DNA of 64,000 nt from Pseudovibrio flavus (GTDB lineage Bacteria; Pseudomonadota; Alphaproteobacteria; Rhizobiales; Stappiaceae), in the NCBI RefSeq assembly GCF_009711345.1, contig NZ_SMMA01000063.1, positions 135,850 to 199,849 of the forward strand, written 5' to 3'. The position numbers were made by a program, and so were the translations under genes. This document shows positions 8,791 through 18,106 of the stretch, one piece after another; within the stretch, counting starts at the first letter, position 1, and every line of letters begins with the position of its first letter. The notes beneath the pieces are model-generated. The model had not been told where the DNA came from. It saw nothing but the letters and a program-made list of their open reading frames with translations, and made no database searches.

Positions 8791-9897
8791 TTATTGACCG
8801 GACTTGATCGTGGTCCACTCACGGGTAACAACGCGCAGGATTTTTGGCGGATAAGGTGTTGTTACATAAAGGTTTGCGAGTGCTTCTGGTGTTGGGTAAA
8901 CAGCAGGATCACCAATCACGTCTTCCTCAAGCAGTTCTTGAGAAGCCTTGTTGCCGTTCGCGTAGTAAACGTAGTTGGACGCTTTGGCGATGGTGTCTGG
9001 ACGCATGATGTAATCAAGGAAGATGTGCGCTTCTTTGACGTTTTTCGCGTCAGCTGGAATTGCCATCTGGTCAAACCACATCAGCGCACCCTCTTTAGGG
9101 ATGACGTAGTTTACGGAAACGCCGTTTTCAGCTTCGGCTGCACGGTCACGCGCTTGGAAAACATCACCGGACCAACCCACTGCAAGGCAGATGTCGCCGT
9201 TAGCAAGAGCGTTGATGTACTCGGAGCTATGGAATTTCTGGATGTATGGGCGAACCTTCTGCAGCAGCTCAGACGCCTTCAAAATGTCGGCTTTGTCGTG
9301 GCTGTCTGGGTTCAGGCCAAGGTAGCGCAGAGCCGCTGGGATGAGCTCAGTCGGTGCATCAAGCGCGTAAACGCCGCAATCTTTCAGCTTCGCCAGCATT
9401 TCTGGGTTGAAGAAGATTTCCCAGCTATCAACTGGCATGTCGCCAAGACGCTCAGCGACCATTCCTTCGTTGTAACCAATCGCGGTTGTGCCCCACATGT
9501 AGTTGATGGAGTACTCGTTACCCGGATCATAAATGTCGGTACGCTCGCTTACCACGTCCCACATGTTGGAGAGGTTTGGCAGGGCGCTCTTGTCGAGCTT
9601 CTGGAAAACGCCAGCCTGAATCTGTCGCGCAAGAAAGGCGCCAGATGGAACGACAAGGTCGTAACCTGTGCTGCCTGCAAGCAGTTTGGTCTCCAGAATT
9701 TCATTGGAATCGAAAACGTCATAAGTGACGTCAATGCCGGTTTCAGCTTCAAACTCTTCAATGACTGCTTCGTCGATATAGTCGGACCAGTTAAAGATGT
9801 GCAGCTTGCCTTCAGCCATTGCAGCTGTAGAAGCAAGGGTCATGGCACCAAGGGCCACGCCCGCAACAATGTGGCTTCCCGCTAAAGTCTTTTTCAT
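8791..9897 (-). CDS. potF: Putrescine/polyamine-binding periplasmic protein
   Basis: 368 residues. A signal peptide of about 28 residues ends STAAMA, and the mature protein begins EGKLHIFNWSDYIDE, the hallmark start of the PotD/PotF/SpuD family, where the W and Y line the diamine pocket. Further pocket-like segments are VVPSGAFLARQI, VGWSGDVFQARD and WFDQMAIP. It delivers polyamines to PotGHI. The start at 9897 begins the signal peptide; the frame extends upstream to 9918. First gene of the leftward operon, divergent from a GntR regulator. Confidence 0.92.
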   Translation of the reverse strand: MKKTLAGSHIVAGVALGAMTLASTAAMAEGKLHIFNWSDYIDEAVIEEFEAETGIDVTYDVFDSNEILETKLLAGSTGYDLVVPSGAFLARQIQAGVFQKLDKSALPNLSNMWDVVSERTDIYDPGNEYSINYMWGTTAIGYNEGMVAERLGDMPVDSWEIFFNPEMLAKLKDCGVYALDAPTELIPAALRYLGLNPDSHDKADILKASELLQKVRPYIQKFHSSEYINALANGDICLAVGWSGDVFQARDRAAEAENGVSVNYVIPKEGALMWFDQMAIPADAKNVKEAHIFLDYIMRPDTIAKASNYVYYANGNKASQELLEEDVIGDPAVYPTPEALANLYVTTPYPPKILRVVTREWTTIKSGQ

Positions 9898-10009
9898 GTG
9901 TTGTTCCCCTCCAAACAACCGTTTCCGGTAATCGTAGATACGCTAATTGTTCCCCGTAATATTTTCTACGTAGACGAATTATGAACACATCCAAACGTCA
10001 TGCGCAATA

Positions 10010-10020
10010 TTTTGTGATCA
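10010..10020. promoter_or_regulatory. Candidate operator TTTTGTGATCA in the potF/gntR divergent region
   Basis: An 11-base element in the 165-base gap between divergent potF and the GntR-type gene, 43 bases before the regulator start. The same 11 bases occur on the opposite strand at 10873-10883, upstream of the second PuuA-like gene. Shared placement in front of both arms of the polyamine block suggests the binding site of the local regulator; that link is inferred. Confidence 0.4.
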
Positions 10021-10062
10021 AAAAATCTTTAAACTTTCGCCGATGCATCTTATAAGTGCGTA

Positions 10063-10740
10063 ATGACTATAGAAAAGACGCCGACTGCAAAAGAAAAGCT
10101 CAACTTACCTACCGTACATGAGCGAATCTACCAGAACCTCAAGGAACGCATTCTGTTTGGCGGCTTCCTTCCGGGTAAGGCTGTCACGCTGCGCGGACTG
10201 GCGGAAGATCTTGATGTCAGCGCCATGCCAGTGCGTGAAGCTGTGCGGCGTCTGATCGCTGAAAAAGCGCTGGAGATGCACGGAAACAGACGCGTTTCAG
10301 TGCCTTTGATGACGCAAGAAAGCTATGAGGAGCTTTCATTGTCCCGCCGCCTTCTGGAGCCAGAATTGGCGGTGCGAGCGATGAAAAACCTCGAGAAGCG
10401 CGATATAGAAGAGCTCGCCCGCATTGACGGCCTCATCGATAATGCGCTGCTAAATGGCGATGTTGAAGGCTATATGCGCGGCAATCATCAGTTCCATTTC
10501 TTCATCTATTCGGCGGCCAAATCACCAATCATGCTTGGGCTTGTTGAAAGTCTCTGGCTTCAGTTCGGCCCTTTTATGCGTTTGGTCTACGGGCGCTATG
10601 GAACTGCGAATCTGGAAGACCAGCATCGTCAGGCCATCGATGCCCTTCGCGCGCGTGACGAGCAGGCGCTACGGGCTGCGATTCTGGCGGATATCGGCCA
10701 AGGTATGCACTTCATGTCTGATGCGGTGCACACTCGCTAG
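10063..10740 (+). CDS. GntR-family regulator, FCD-domain subgroup
   Basis: 225 residues. An N-terminal winged helix-turn-helix (about residues 18-85, with the GntR-typical LRGLAEDLDVSAMPVREAVRRL) is followed by an all-helical FCD ligand domain (about 90-215). FCD domains typically sense small carboxylates or amines and often bind a metal through conserved Asp/His residues. It is divergent from potF and upstream of the second polyamine arm, so it most likely controls both in response to a polyamine or gamma-glutamyl intermediate. The specific effector is not visible. Confidence 0.88.
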   Translation: MTIEKTPTAKEKLNLPTVHERIYQNLKERILFGGFLPGKAVTLRGLAEDLDVSAMPVREAVRRLIAEKALEMHGNRRVSVPLMTQESYEELSLSRRLLEPELAVRAMKNLEKRDIEELARIDGLIDNALLNGDVEGYMRGNHQFHFFIYSAAKSPIMLGLVESLWLQFGPFMRLVYGRYGTANLEDQHRQAIDALRARDEQALRAAILADIGQGMHFMSDAVHTR

Positions 10741-10870
10741 GCAGATAAATCGGCCCGCGTTTATCTATAATAAGCTGTTGCCTCTCTGCGCTCGTGTGGT
10801 TGTAAGAGCGCCCTCTATTGCTCCCGCAATACCGTCTTATCCGTTGGTCGGTGGTTGACATTCTGCAAAA

Positions 10871-10883
10871 TGTGATCACAAAA
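10871..10883. promoter_or_regulatory. Candidate operator upstream of the second puuA-like gene
   Basis: TGTGATCACAAAA, containing the perfect palindrome TGTGATCACA and, on the minus strand, the TTTTGTGATCA found upstream of potF. A TTGACA-like hexamer lies just before it at 10856-10861. It sits about 100 bases upstream of the start of the next gene. Confidence 0.4.
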
Positions 10884-10982
10884 TAGTATAGGTAAAAACA
10901 CGCTATGCCGCTCTGTCATTGATGGCTGCGTCGCGTGCTCTGCCGTTCCGTTTCTTTCCGCTATGCGAAATCAAGTGAGCAG

Positions 10983-12383
10983 ATGAGCAATACAATGTCC
11001 GAAGCACAGCCTGTAGCCTTGCGCGCATCCCCCCATGGCCTCAAAACCAATGAAGAGCTGTTGGAGTGGATGAATGTACGCCACATCGATGAGGTAGAAT
11101 GTGTCATTGCGGACTTTGCCGGAGTCGCTAGAGGAAAGGCGATGCCATCGGGAAAGTTCAAGGATTTCAAGCCGACTTTTCTGCCGATCTCTATTTTCTT
11201 TCAGTCTATTACCGGCGACTATGTTGATTTGGAACGCGAGGACTATCTGACTGAGGTGGACCTTAAGTTGGTGCCGGACCTTTCAACGGTTCGCGCCGTT
11301 CCGTGGGCAAACGACCCAACGCTGCAGGTCATTCACGATCTTTATAATCTCGATGGAACGCCTGTTGAGTGTGCACCGCGAAACGTTCTCAAGCGTGTCG
11401 TGCGGCACTTTGCGGAAATGGGTTTAAAGCCGATTGTTGCGCCAGAGCTTGAGTTTTATCTGACAAAGCGGAACACGGATCCCGATGACCCATTGGAGCC
11501 GCCAGTTGGCCGTTCCGGTCGCCAGAGTGTGGGCCGTCAGGCGTTTTCTATCGCAGCAGTTGATGAATATGACCGCGTTATTGAAGATATCTATGACTTT
11601 GCCGAGGCGCAGGGTTTGGAGATCGATACGGTTATCCAAGAAGGCGGTGCAGCTCAGATCGAGATCAACCTCATTCATGGTGATCCGCTCGATCTTGCAG
11701 ACCAGATTTTCGTCTTCAAGCGTTTGATCCGAGAGGCCGCCTTCCGTCAGAATTGCTACGCTACCTTCATGGCAAAGCCTATGGATAATCAACCTGGCAG
11801 CGCCATGCACATTCACCAGTCACTGGTGGATGCAGAGACCGGCAAGAACGCCTTTTCTAACGAAAATGGTGAGGCCAACGAGCTCTTCTATCACTTCCTT
11901 GGCGGGCAGCAGCTCTACATGCCAGACGTCATGAGTATGATTGCGCCCTACGTTAATTCCTACCGCCGCTTAGTGCCGGATGCGTCAGCACCAATCAATC
12001 TGGAGTGGGCGGAAAACAACCGCTCTGTAGGTCTTCGCGTTCCAAATTCAGGACCAGAGGCAAGACGGGTTGAAAACCGCGTGGTGGGGGCTGATGTAAA
12101 CCCATATCTTGCAATCGCTGCCAGCCTTGCCTGCGGATATTTGGGCATCATCAATAAGGTTAAGCCACGCGCTGCCTTTGTGGGTGAAGCCTACACAGCA
12201 CCGCACGAGCTACCACGCTCTATCAATAGCAGTCTGCTTCGCTTGGAAAAGAACGAGGCGCTGCATCAGGTGCTCGGGCCGGATTTTGTAAGCGTTTATT
12301 CCACCATCAAGTATCACGAATTTGAAGAGTTCATGCGCGTCTGCACGCCTTGGGAACGTGAACATCTTCTACTAACCGTTTGA
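10983..12383 (+). CDS. puuA: Glutamine synthetase-like gamma-glutamylpolyamine synthetase (copy 2)
   Basis: 466 residues from the ATG at 10983; the frame stays open 48 bases upstream. Glutamine synthetase catalytic segments are present: PELEFYL, AAQIEINLIHGDP, SAMHIHQSLVD, NSYRRLVPDAS and RRVENRVVGADVNPYLA. It differs from the copy at 3289-4686 in pocket-facing motifs (EGGAAQIE here, EFGLGQFE there), which suggests a different amine. It is followed by an aminotransferase and an FAD oxidase, the usual companions in bacterial polyamine catabolism. ATP-dependent gamma-glutamylation of putrescine, or of another mono- or diamine, is the likely reaction. Confidence 0.85.
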   Translation: MSNTMSEAQPVALRASPHGLKTNEELLEWMNVRHIDEVECVIADFAGVARGKAMPSGKFKDFKPTFLPISIFFQSITGDYVDLEREDYLTEVDLKLVPDLSTVRAVPWANDPTLQVIHDLYNLDGTPVECAPRNVLKRVVRHFAEMGLKPIVAPELEFYLTKRNTDPDDPLEPPVGRSGRQSVGRQAFSIAAVDEYDRVIEDIYDFAEAQGLEIDTVIQEGGAAQIEINLIHGDPLDLADQIFVFKRLIREAAFRQNCYATFMAKPMDNQPGSAMHIHQSLVDAETGKNAFSNENGEANELFYHFLGGQQLYMPDVMSMIAPYVNSYRRLVPDASAPINLEWAENNRSVGLRVPNSGPEARRVENRVVGADVNPYLAIAASLACGYLGIINKVKPRAAFVGEAYTAPHELPRSINSSLLRLEKNEALHQVLGPDFVSVYSTIKYHEFEEFMRVCTPWEREHLLLTV

Positions 12384-12419
12384 TTTATATAGTTTCAGTC
12401 AGAGGGAAGGGCTGTCTCA

Positions 12420-13811
12420 ATGAACCACATCGCCAACAACCTACCAACCGCAGTTCTTCAGGCAAAAGATGCAGCGCACCATCTGCATCCGTTTACTGAT
12501 ACCAAGGCGCTGAATGAAAAGGGTACGCGCATTATCGCCCGCGCTGACGGCGTGTACCTTTGGGATACAGACGGCAACAAGATTCTTGATGGTATGGCTG
12601 GTCTTTGGTGCGTGAACGTTGGCTATGGCCGCAAAGAAATTATCGATGCCGCGCACCGCCAGATGCAGGAACTGCCTTACTACAACACGTTCTTCCAGAC
12701 CTCTCATCCGCCAGCAATTGCATTGGCGGAGAAGCTGTCAAAGTTGGCACCGGAGCATTTGAACCATGTGTTCTTTGTTGGCTCGGGTTCTGAAGCCAAC
12801 GACACTGTTGTGCGTATGGTGCGTCACTATTGGGCAAGCATGGGTGAGCCTTCCAAGAAGATCATCATTTCCCGCAAGAACGGTTACCACGGTTCCACTA
12901 TGGCCGGTGCAAGCCTTGGCGGCATGACAGCAATGCACGCACAAGGCGGGCTTCCAATTCCTGACATCAACCACATCGACCAGCCATACTGGTACGGTGA
13001 GGGCGGTGACATGTCTCCTGCCGAGTTTGGCATTCAGCGTGCGCAGGCTCTTGAAGACGAGATCAAACGGGTTGGAGCAGAAAACGTTGCAGCCTTTATC
13101 GCTGAGCCAATTCAAGGCGCAGGCGGCGTGGTTATTCCTCCGCATACCTACTGGCCTGAAATTCAGCGTATCTGTAAGCAATACAACATTCTTCTGGTGG
13201 TCGATGAAGTGATCTGCGGTTTCGGCCGTACCGGCAACTGGTTCGGCTCCCAAACCTTCGATATCAAGCCAGATCTCATGCCAATCGCGAAAGGTTTGTC
13301 TTCCGGTTATCTGCCGATTGGTGCGGTGCTGGTGAGCGACCGAGTTGCAGAAGGCTTCATTGAAAACGGTGGTGATTTTAACCACGGTTACACCTACTCA
13401 GCACATCCGGTTGCTTGTGCTGCAGCACTCGCCAATCTGGAGATTCTCGAAAACGAAGGTATTATCGAGAAGGTGGCCAATGAGACCGGTCCTTACCTTG
13501 CCGAAAAGTGGATGATGCTTGCTGACCACCCGCTGGTAGGTGAAGCTCGCATCTGTGGCTTGGTTGGTGCTTTGGAGCTTTCTCCAAACAAAGAAACCCG
13601 CGCGCCGTTTGCTGCAGAAACCGGAACTGTTGGTACTATTTGCCGTGATTTCTGCTTTGAAACCGGTCTTGTTATGCGCCACGTTCGCGACAGCATGATC
13701 ATTTCTCCGCCGCTGGTCATCACCAAGGAAGAAATTGATGAGCTGGTTGCTAAAGCACATAAAGCGCTTGATTTAACACTCGAAGCAGTGAAAGCTAAGG
13801 GCTTGATTTAG
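12420..13811 (+). CDS. Class III PLP aminotransferase, putrescine/polyamine type (SpuC-like)
   Basis: 463 residues of the omega-aminotransferase family. Visible landmarks are GSGSEANDT (cofactor phosphate contact), YHGSTMAGASLGG, VVDEVICGFGRTG and IAKGLSSGYLPIGA with the PLP lysine at residue 291. SpuC-type enzymes move the terminal amino group of putrescine or a similar omega-amine to pyruvate. It is the middle gene of the trio PuuA-like, aminotransferase, PuuB-like, 36 bases after the first, with an AGGGAAGG ribosome site. Taurine:pyruvate or beta-alanine:pyruvate aminotransferases belong to the same family, so the substrate rests on context. Confidence 0.83.
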   Translation: MNHIANNLPTAVLQAKDAAHHLHPFTDTKALNEKGTRIIARADGVYLWDTDGNKILDGMAGLWCVNVGYGRKEIIDAAHRQMQELPYYNTFFQTSHPPAIALAEKLSKLAPEHLNHVFFVGSGSEANDTVVRMVRHYWASMGEPSKKIIISRKNGYHGSTMAGASLGGMTAMHAQGGLPIPDINHIDQPYWYGEGGDMSPAEFGIQRAQALEDEIKRVGAENVAAFIAEPIQGAGGVVIPPHTYWPEIQRICKQYNILLVVDEVICGFGRTGNWFGSQTFDIKPDLMPIAKGLSSGYLPIGAVLVSDRVAEGFIENGGDFNHGYTYSAHPVACAAALANLEILENEGIIEKVANETGPYLAEKWMMLADHPLVGEARICGLVGALELSPNKETRAPFAAETGTVGTICRDFCFETGLVMRHVRDSMIISPPLVITKEEIDELVAKAHKALDLTLEAVKAKGLI

Positions 13812-13825
13812 TTGACTCTATAGCG

Positions 13826-13845
13826 GCGCAGTTGGTTTGCTGCGC
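13826..13845 (+). terminator. Small hairpin after the aminotransferase gene
   Basis: GCGCAG at 13826-13831 pairs with CTGCGC at 13840-13845, in the 71-base gap before the FAD oxidase. There is no T-run; a weak attenuator at most. Confidence 0.3.
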
Positions 13846-13882
13846 AGGCTTAGCGTCAACGGACTTTTAGACGAGGTTTAAG

Positions 13883-15190
13883 GTGTCTGCGAGTTTTCTG
13901 TACAGCAATGATGTTCCGGGCACCTACCCGCAGTCTTACTACGCAGCAACAGCGCATATGTTGCCAGAGTTTCCAGCTCTTGAGGGGGAGGAAACGTGTG
14001 ATGTTGCTGTCGTAGGCGCCGGCTATGCCGGCCTTTCGACAGCACTGCACCTAGCCGAGCGCGGCTACAAAGTTGCCATCCTCGAAGCCCACCGCGTTGG
14101 TTGGGGCGCTTCTGGTCGCAATGGCGGGCAACTCGGGTCTGGTCAACGTAAAGACCAATTCGAGCTGGAAGAGATGGTGGGCATTGAAGAGGCCCATAAG
14201 CTCTGGAAGATTGGTGAGGAAAGTAAGAAGGTCTCCAAGGACCTTATCGCCAAGCATAATATCCAGTGCGATCTGAAACTTGGTTTGCTCTATACCGATC
14301 ACAAGAAAAGCTATTCCAAGGATAGCAAGGCACTCGCTGAGAAGCTTCAGAACGACTACGGCTATGAGCATATTCGCTACGTGGATCGTGACGAGGTGTG
14401 CCAGATGGTTGGGACGACCAACTATTACAGCGGTACACTGGATGATGATGCAGGGCATCTGCATCCTCTCAACTTCGCACTGGGGCTGGCGAAAGCCTGT
14501 AGTGATGCTGGTGTTACGATCTATGAAAAATCACCCGTTACAGCACTGCAGAAGGGAGAACCTGCAACGATAGAAACTGCAAAAGGCAGGTTAAAAGCCA
14601 AGTTTGTCGTTCTGGCTTGCAATGGTTATGTCGATAAGCTCGAACCCAAGATAGCTGCCCGCGTTATGCCGATGAACAACTTCATCATCGCAACGGAGCC
14701 GCTTTCCGAAGACGTTGCCCGCGAGCTTATTCGTGATGATGTGGCCGTTGCAGATTCCCGTTTCGTGATCAATTACTATCGGCTTTCTGCGGACCGGCGG
14801 ATGCTGTTTGGTGGCGGTGAAAACTACAGCTTTAATTTCCCTAGTGACATTAAAGAGTTTGTCCGCAAACCTATGCTGGAAGTTTACCCGCAGCTTAAAG
14901 ATGTCCGCATCGATTACGGCTGGGGCGGAACGCTCGGCATTACGCTCAATCGCATGCCGTACTTTGCAAAAATGTCGCCGAATATTCTGAGTGCGAGCGG
15001 GTTTTCAGGCCACGGTGTTGCGATGGCAACGCTGGCAGGACAGATCGTGGCGGAAGCTATTGACGGGCAGGCTAGTCGTTTCGACTTGATGGAAAAGGTG
15101 CCGACGCACATCTTCCCAGGCGGTCGTCATCTACGCTGGCCGCTCATGGTGCTGGGCATGTTGTATTACAGCATTCGCGATAAGCTGTAG
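13883..15190 (+). CDS. puuB: FAD-dependent gamma-glutamylputrescine oxidase-like protein
   Basis: 435 residues of the DAO family. The dinucleotide-binding GAGYAG motif at residues 45-50 is followed by the family-typical GWGASGRNGGQLGSGQR segment. The N-terminal SYYAATAHMLPEFP is typical of the PuuB/OrdL subgroup, which oxidises gamma-glutamyl-putrescine to the aldehyde with release of ammonia and peroxide. It starts at GTG 13883, with no closer ATG. It closes the polyamine trio. It is a paralogue of TauY at 38403-39800. The gamma-glutamyl aldehyde dehydrogenase and hydrolase (PuuC, PuuD) are not in the window. Confidence 0.83.
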   Translation: MSASFLYSNDVPGTYPQSYYAATAHMLPEFPALEGEETCDVAVVGAGYAGLSTALHLAERGYKVAILEAHRVGWGASGRNGGQLGSGQRKDQFELEEMVGIEEAHKLWKIGEESKKVSKDLIAKHNIQCDLKLGLLYTDHKKSYSKDSKALAEKLQNDYGYEHIRYVDRDEVCQMVGTTNYYSGTLDDDAGHLHPLNFALGLAKACSDAGVTIYEKSPVTALQKGEPATIETAKGRLKAKFVVLACNGYVDKLEPKIAARVMPMNNFIIATEPLSEDVARELIRDDVAVADSRFVINYYRLSADRRMLFGGGENYSFNFPSDIKEFVRKPMLEVYPQLKDVRIDYGWGGTLGITLNRMPYFAKMSPNILSASGFSGHGVAMATLAGQIVAEAIDGQASRFDLMEKVPTHIFPGGRHLRWPLMVLGMLYYSIRDKL

Positions 15191-15498
15191 TCTCTAAGGG
15201 CGCCATTTTCACTTACAATTTTCATTGAAACTTCGCTGTTCTCTGGCGCGCTGTCAGTGAACAATGCGCTCGCTTGTCTGATTATACGCGAAATTACGTT
15301 CAAGAAAATTAGTTCAACTTGATGCAATAATTGCGCGTAATTGAAAAAATATTGTAGTTCCAAAGTCTATAATGGAAGAAAATTTCCTAAAATTTTAGTT
15401 GAAAGGTGATTGTTCACTTCGAGGTATGCGAAATGATGCGTATGGCGAACGCCTCCTGCGAGGACTCTTAATTGCTCTGGGGAGTGAAAGGGGGCATT
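15191..15498. other. Intergenic region upstream of the first chemoreceptor
   Basis: About 308 AT-rich bases. No gene, RNA or recognisable operator seen. It presumably carries the promoter of the chemoreceptor; an AAAGGGGG ribosome site lies at its right end. Confidence 0.5.
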
Positions 15499-17184
15499 AT
15501 GTCATTAAGGTCAATTTCTGCAAAAGTAATGTCCATTCTGGTGATTGTCGTTACTGGAATGGTTTTGATGCTGGTGAACCAACTGTATTTGCTCAAGTAT
15601 GAGCTTACTGAGACCAAACGTGAGGAAGCTCAAACTGTCGTAGAAGCAGCGATTAGCGTTGCGCGGGTCAACTATCAGCAGTTTACAGCAGGCGAACTTA
15701 GCGAAGCGGAAGCTATCGAAAGAACTCGTAACACCATTAGAGGTATCCGGTTCGAGGGTGATAACTACGTTTTCGTTTTCGATCATGACTCCGTGGCCGT
15801 TGTGCATCCAGCTAAGCAAAATTCCGAAGGCACCAGTATGGCCAAGGAGTTGGATGGAAACGGTGAAACGCACATCGCTAACTTTGTTGCAGCAGCAAGA
15901 GCCAACAACAGTGATTATGTTGCTTATGCTTGGCGCAGTGCGGACGGTGAAATCCACGATAAGTTGTCCTATGTCGAACATTTCGAACCTTGGGGCTGGG
16001 TGCTCGGTGCGGGCGTTCATCTAAGCTCTATTGACGAGCAGCTTTGGGCGACTGGCTTGAGTGAATCTGCCAAGTTCTGCGTGATCCTTATCGTAATCGG
16101 CGCTGCTTGCTTCTTCATAGGGCGTTCGTTTTCGGGCCCAATTTCAACGCTGACGCAACAGGTTGAGGCGATCTCGAAAGGTGATTACTCGTTAGAGATT
16201 GCAGGGCAGAGCCGTAAGGACGAAATCGGAACTATGGCAAAGGCTGTTGCTGTATTCGTTGAAAATGAAAGAGATCGCCTTGCTCTGGTTGCCGAGCAGC
16301 AAAAACATCAAGAGCAGGCAATGGCGCGCGGTGAGCGTATTCAAAAGCTATGCGAGGCATTTGATCAGAATATCTCTGAAGTTTTGAACGTCGTAGCCTC
16401 TTCTAGTGACGAGCTGACCCGAGTTTCTAACTCAATGCAGGTAACTGCAAATGATACCTCGCAGCAGACCATGCAAGTTGCTGCTGCTTCTGAGGAAGCG
16501 ACAAAGAACGTAGAAGCGGTTGCCGCTGCTGCAGAGGAACTAGCTGCTTCTGTTACAGAAATTGCGCGGCAGGTTTCTAGCTCAAACGACATGGCGGCGA
16601 TGGTGCAGAAGGAAGCAGCTCTTACAAACGAGCGTGTGGAGCGGCTTGCGGTATCCGCAAAGCAGATTAGCCATGTAGTTGCAATCATTCAGGCAATTGC
16701 GGAGCAAACCAACTTGCTTGCACTTAATGCAACAATAGAGGCCGCACGCGCAGGCGCTGCTGGTAAGGGCTTTGCGATTGTTGCAACGGAAGTGAAAGAG
16801 CTTGCGGGGCAAACTTCAAAAGCAACCGAGGAAATCGACAAGCAGATCTCGCAGATCCAACTGGATACGGAAGAGGCTGTCTCTGCAATCGTGTCAATTT
16901 CCGGCATGATCCAGAAGCTGTCGGAAGCATCCGTTCAAATCGCGGTTGCTGTTGATCAGCAAGATGGAGCAACGCAGGAGATTGCAAGTAACGTGGTGCA
17001 AGCCTCTACAGGAACACTGGAAGTTTCATCCAGCATTACCAATGTAACGCATGCAACGCAGGCTACAAACGATGCGGCGGCGCAAGTCAACCAGTCCTCT
17101 GAGCAACTGCTGGAACAGGCAAACTATTTGCGACATCAGGTCAACGCATTCCTAGATGAGGTGAGAAGTGCTTCTGCTGCTTAG
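15499..17184 (+). CDS. Methyl-accepting chemotaxis protein with Cache-type sensor
   Basis: 561 residues from ATG 15499. Membrane helix 1 spans about residues 10-32, and helix 2 about 191-210. The roughly 155-residue periplasmic part looks like a single Cache (sCache_2-type) domain, with [16 protein letters not shown] and [19 protein letters not shown] domain follows (about 211-265), then the signalling hairpin with the conserved tip [19 protein letters not shown] near 400. There is no C-terminal CheR-docking pentapeptide. Cache_2 domains commonly bind small carboxylates or amines. It lies between the polyamine block and the GlcNAc block, so either substrate is conceivable; the ligand is unknown. 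Confidence 0.9.
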   Translation: MSLRSISAKVMSILVIVVTGMVLMLVNQLYLLKYELTETKREEAQTVVEAAISVARVNYQQFTAGELSEAEAIERTRNTIRGIRFEGDNYVFVFDHDSVAVVHPAKQNSEGTSMAKELDGNGETHIANFVAAARANNSDYVAYAWRSADGEIHDKLSYVEHFEPWGWVLGAGVHLSSIDEQLWATGLSESAKFCVILIVIGAACFFIGRSFSGPISTLTQQVEAISKGDYSLEIAGQSRKDEIGTMAKAVAVFVENERDRLALVAEQQKHQEQAMARGERIQKLCEAFDQNISEVLNVVASSSDELTRVSNSMQVTANDTSQQTMQVAAASEEATKNVEAVAAAAEELAASVTEIARQVSSSNDMAAMVQKEAALTNERVERLAVSAKQISHVVAIIQAIAEQTNLLALNATIEAARAGAAGKGFAIVATEVKELAGQTSKATEEIDKQISQIQLDTEEAVSAIVSISGMIQKLSEASVQIAVAVDQQDGATQEIASNVVQASTGTLEVSSSITNVTHATQATNDAAAQVNQSSEQLLEQANYLRHQVNAFLDEVRSASAA

Positions 17185-17267
17185 CTGTAGGCTGATGCCA
17201 TTTTGCCTGAATCCAGAATGCCTGTTTTGGTTCTGAAATAGAGCCGATATGGGCCTAGAAAATAGGG

Positions 17268-17296
17268 AGTGGGCCATGCGCGCGCAGGGGCCCACT
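17268..17296. terminator. Bidirectional hairpin between convergent genes
   Basis: AGTGGGCC at 17268-17275 pairs with GGCCCACT at 17289-17296, between the chemoreceptor (plus) and the GntR gene (minus), six bases from the latter's stop codon. It probably closes both units. Confidence 0.6.
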
Positions 17297-17302
17297 TCGC
17301 GT

Positions 17303-18067
17303 TTAGAGCGACACCTTCAATTCGGCAACAAAATCATAGACATCGCCGCGATAGATCGAGATTGTCCGCTCGACAACCCTGCCCGAAGTGGAATACGCTA
17401 CGCGCTCGATGTGTAGACCCGCCGCACCAACAGGCACTCCAAGCAACTTTGCTTGCTCTTCATCCAGATTAATCGCCGAGATGCGCTGTACCGCTCTTGC
17501 AGGTTTATGCCCTGCTTCGCTGAGTGCGGTATAAAGAGAGCCTTCCACCTTTTGTGGGTTGGGAAGGATCTTTGCTGACGTGCTGGCCATTTCTATCGCC
17601 ATCGGCGTGCCGTTTGCCAAGCGAAGGCGGTTTAGACGCGTGACATGTTCGTCAGGTTCTAAACCGAGCGCAAATGTTTCCTGAGTGGAAGGGGCAAAAA
17701 CACCACAATCCAGCCAGCGTGACTGCACGTGCATTCCGCGTCTGGCCATATCTTCGGTAAACGATGAAAGGCGCGAAAGGCTTTGCTCGAATCTGTCGGT
17801 CTGCGGATTTACAAAGGAGCCAGAGCCTTGTTTTTGATAGACGAGTTCGTCATCTACCAACGCCGCGACGGCTTTTCTAACGGTAACGCGGCTTAGGCCG
17901 GTAACCGCTGCTATGTCGCGTTCTGATGGAAGCGGGTCATTTTCTTGCAGCGCGCCGGATTCAATCGCCTGCTGAATGCGCCGCCGCAGCTGAATATAGC
18001 GCGGCCCACCGGACGGGCTAAGCCAAGGTCCGGGCTCTAGCAGAGAAATGACTGGGCTTTCTGACAT
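17303..18067 (-). CDS. GntR-family regulator, HutC/UTRA subgroup, of the GlcNAc operon
   Basis: 254 residues from ATG 18067; the frame continues to 18175, but the extension crosses the candidate operator. An N-terminal winged helix (about residues 15-80, with LPSERDIAAVTGLSRVTVRKA) precedes a UTRA effector domain (about 95-245). GntR/UTRA proteins of the DasR/NagR/NagQ type repress amino-sugar genes and are released by GlcNAc-6-P or GlcN-6-P. It is divergent from the GlcNAc operon, and TTGGTAT repeats lie before both genes, so autoregulation and control of the operon are likely. Effector identity is inferred. Confidence 0.87.
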   Translation of the reverse strand: MSESPVISLLEPGPWLSPSGGPRYIQLRRRIQQAIESGALQENDPLPSERDIAAVTGLSRVTVRKAVAALVDDELVYQKQGSGSFVNPQTDRFEQSLSRLSSFTEDMARRGMHVQSRWLDCGVFAPSTQETFALGLEPDEHVTRLNRLRLANGTPMAIEMASTSAKILPNPQKVEGSLYTALSEAGHKPARAVQRISAINLDEEQAKLLGVPVGAAGLHIERVAYSTSGRVVERTISIYRGDVYDFVAELKVSL

Positions 18068-18085
18068 CACCACATTTTCATGACT

Positions 18086-18106
18086 AATACCAATTGTGAT
18101 ACCAAT
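18086..18106. promoter_or_regulatory. Candidate operator of the GntR/UTRA regulator (autoregulatory site)
   Basis: Two direct copies of ATACCAAT (within 18086-18094 and 18098-18106), spaced 12 bases apart, just upstream of the regulator start. On the minus strand this reads ATTGGTAT...ATTGGTAT. A related pair lies before the divergent operon. Confidence 0.45.

Noticed and set aside
8794..9885. Long plus-strand open frame (363 codons) across potF
   Set aside because: It is antisense to a well-supported binding-protein gene, has no recognisable domain, and its length follows from the codon composition of potF.
10871..10880. TGTGATCACA as a CRP-type site
   Set aside because: CRP half-sites TGTGA and TCACA need a six-base spacer; here there is none.
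12420..13811. Taurine:pyruvate aminotransferase (Tpa)
   Set aside because: Same enzyme family, but it lies between polyamine genes far from the taurine cluster, which already has TauXY dehydrogenase for this step.
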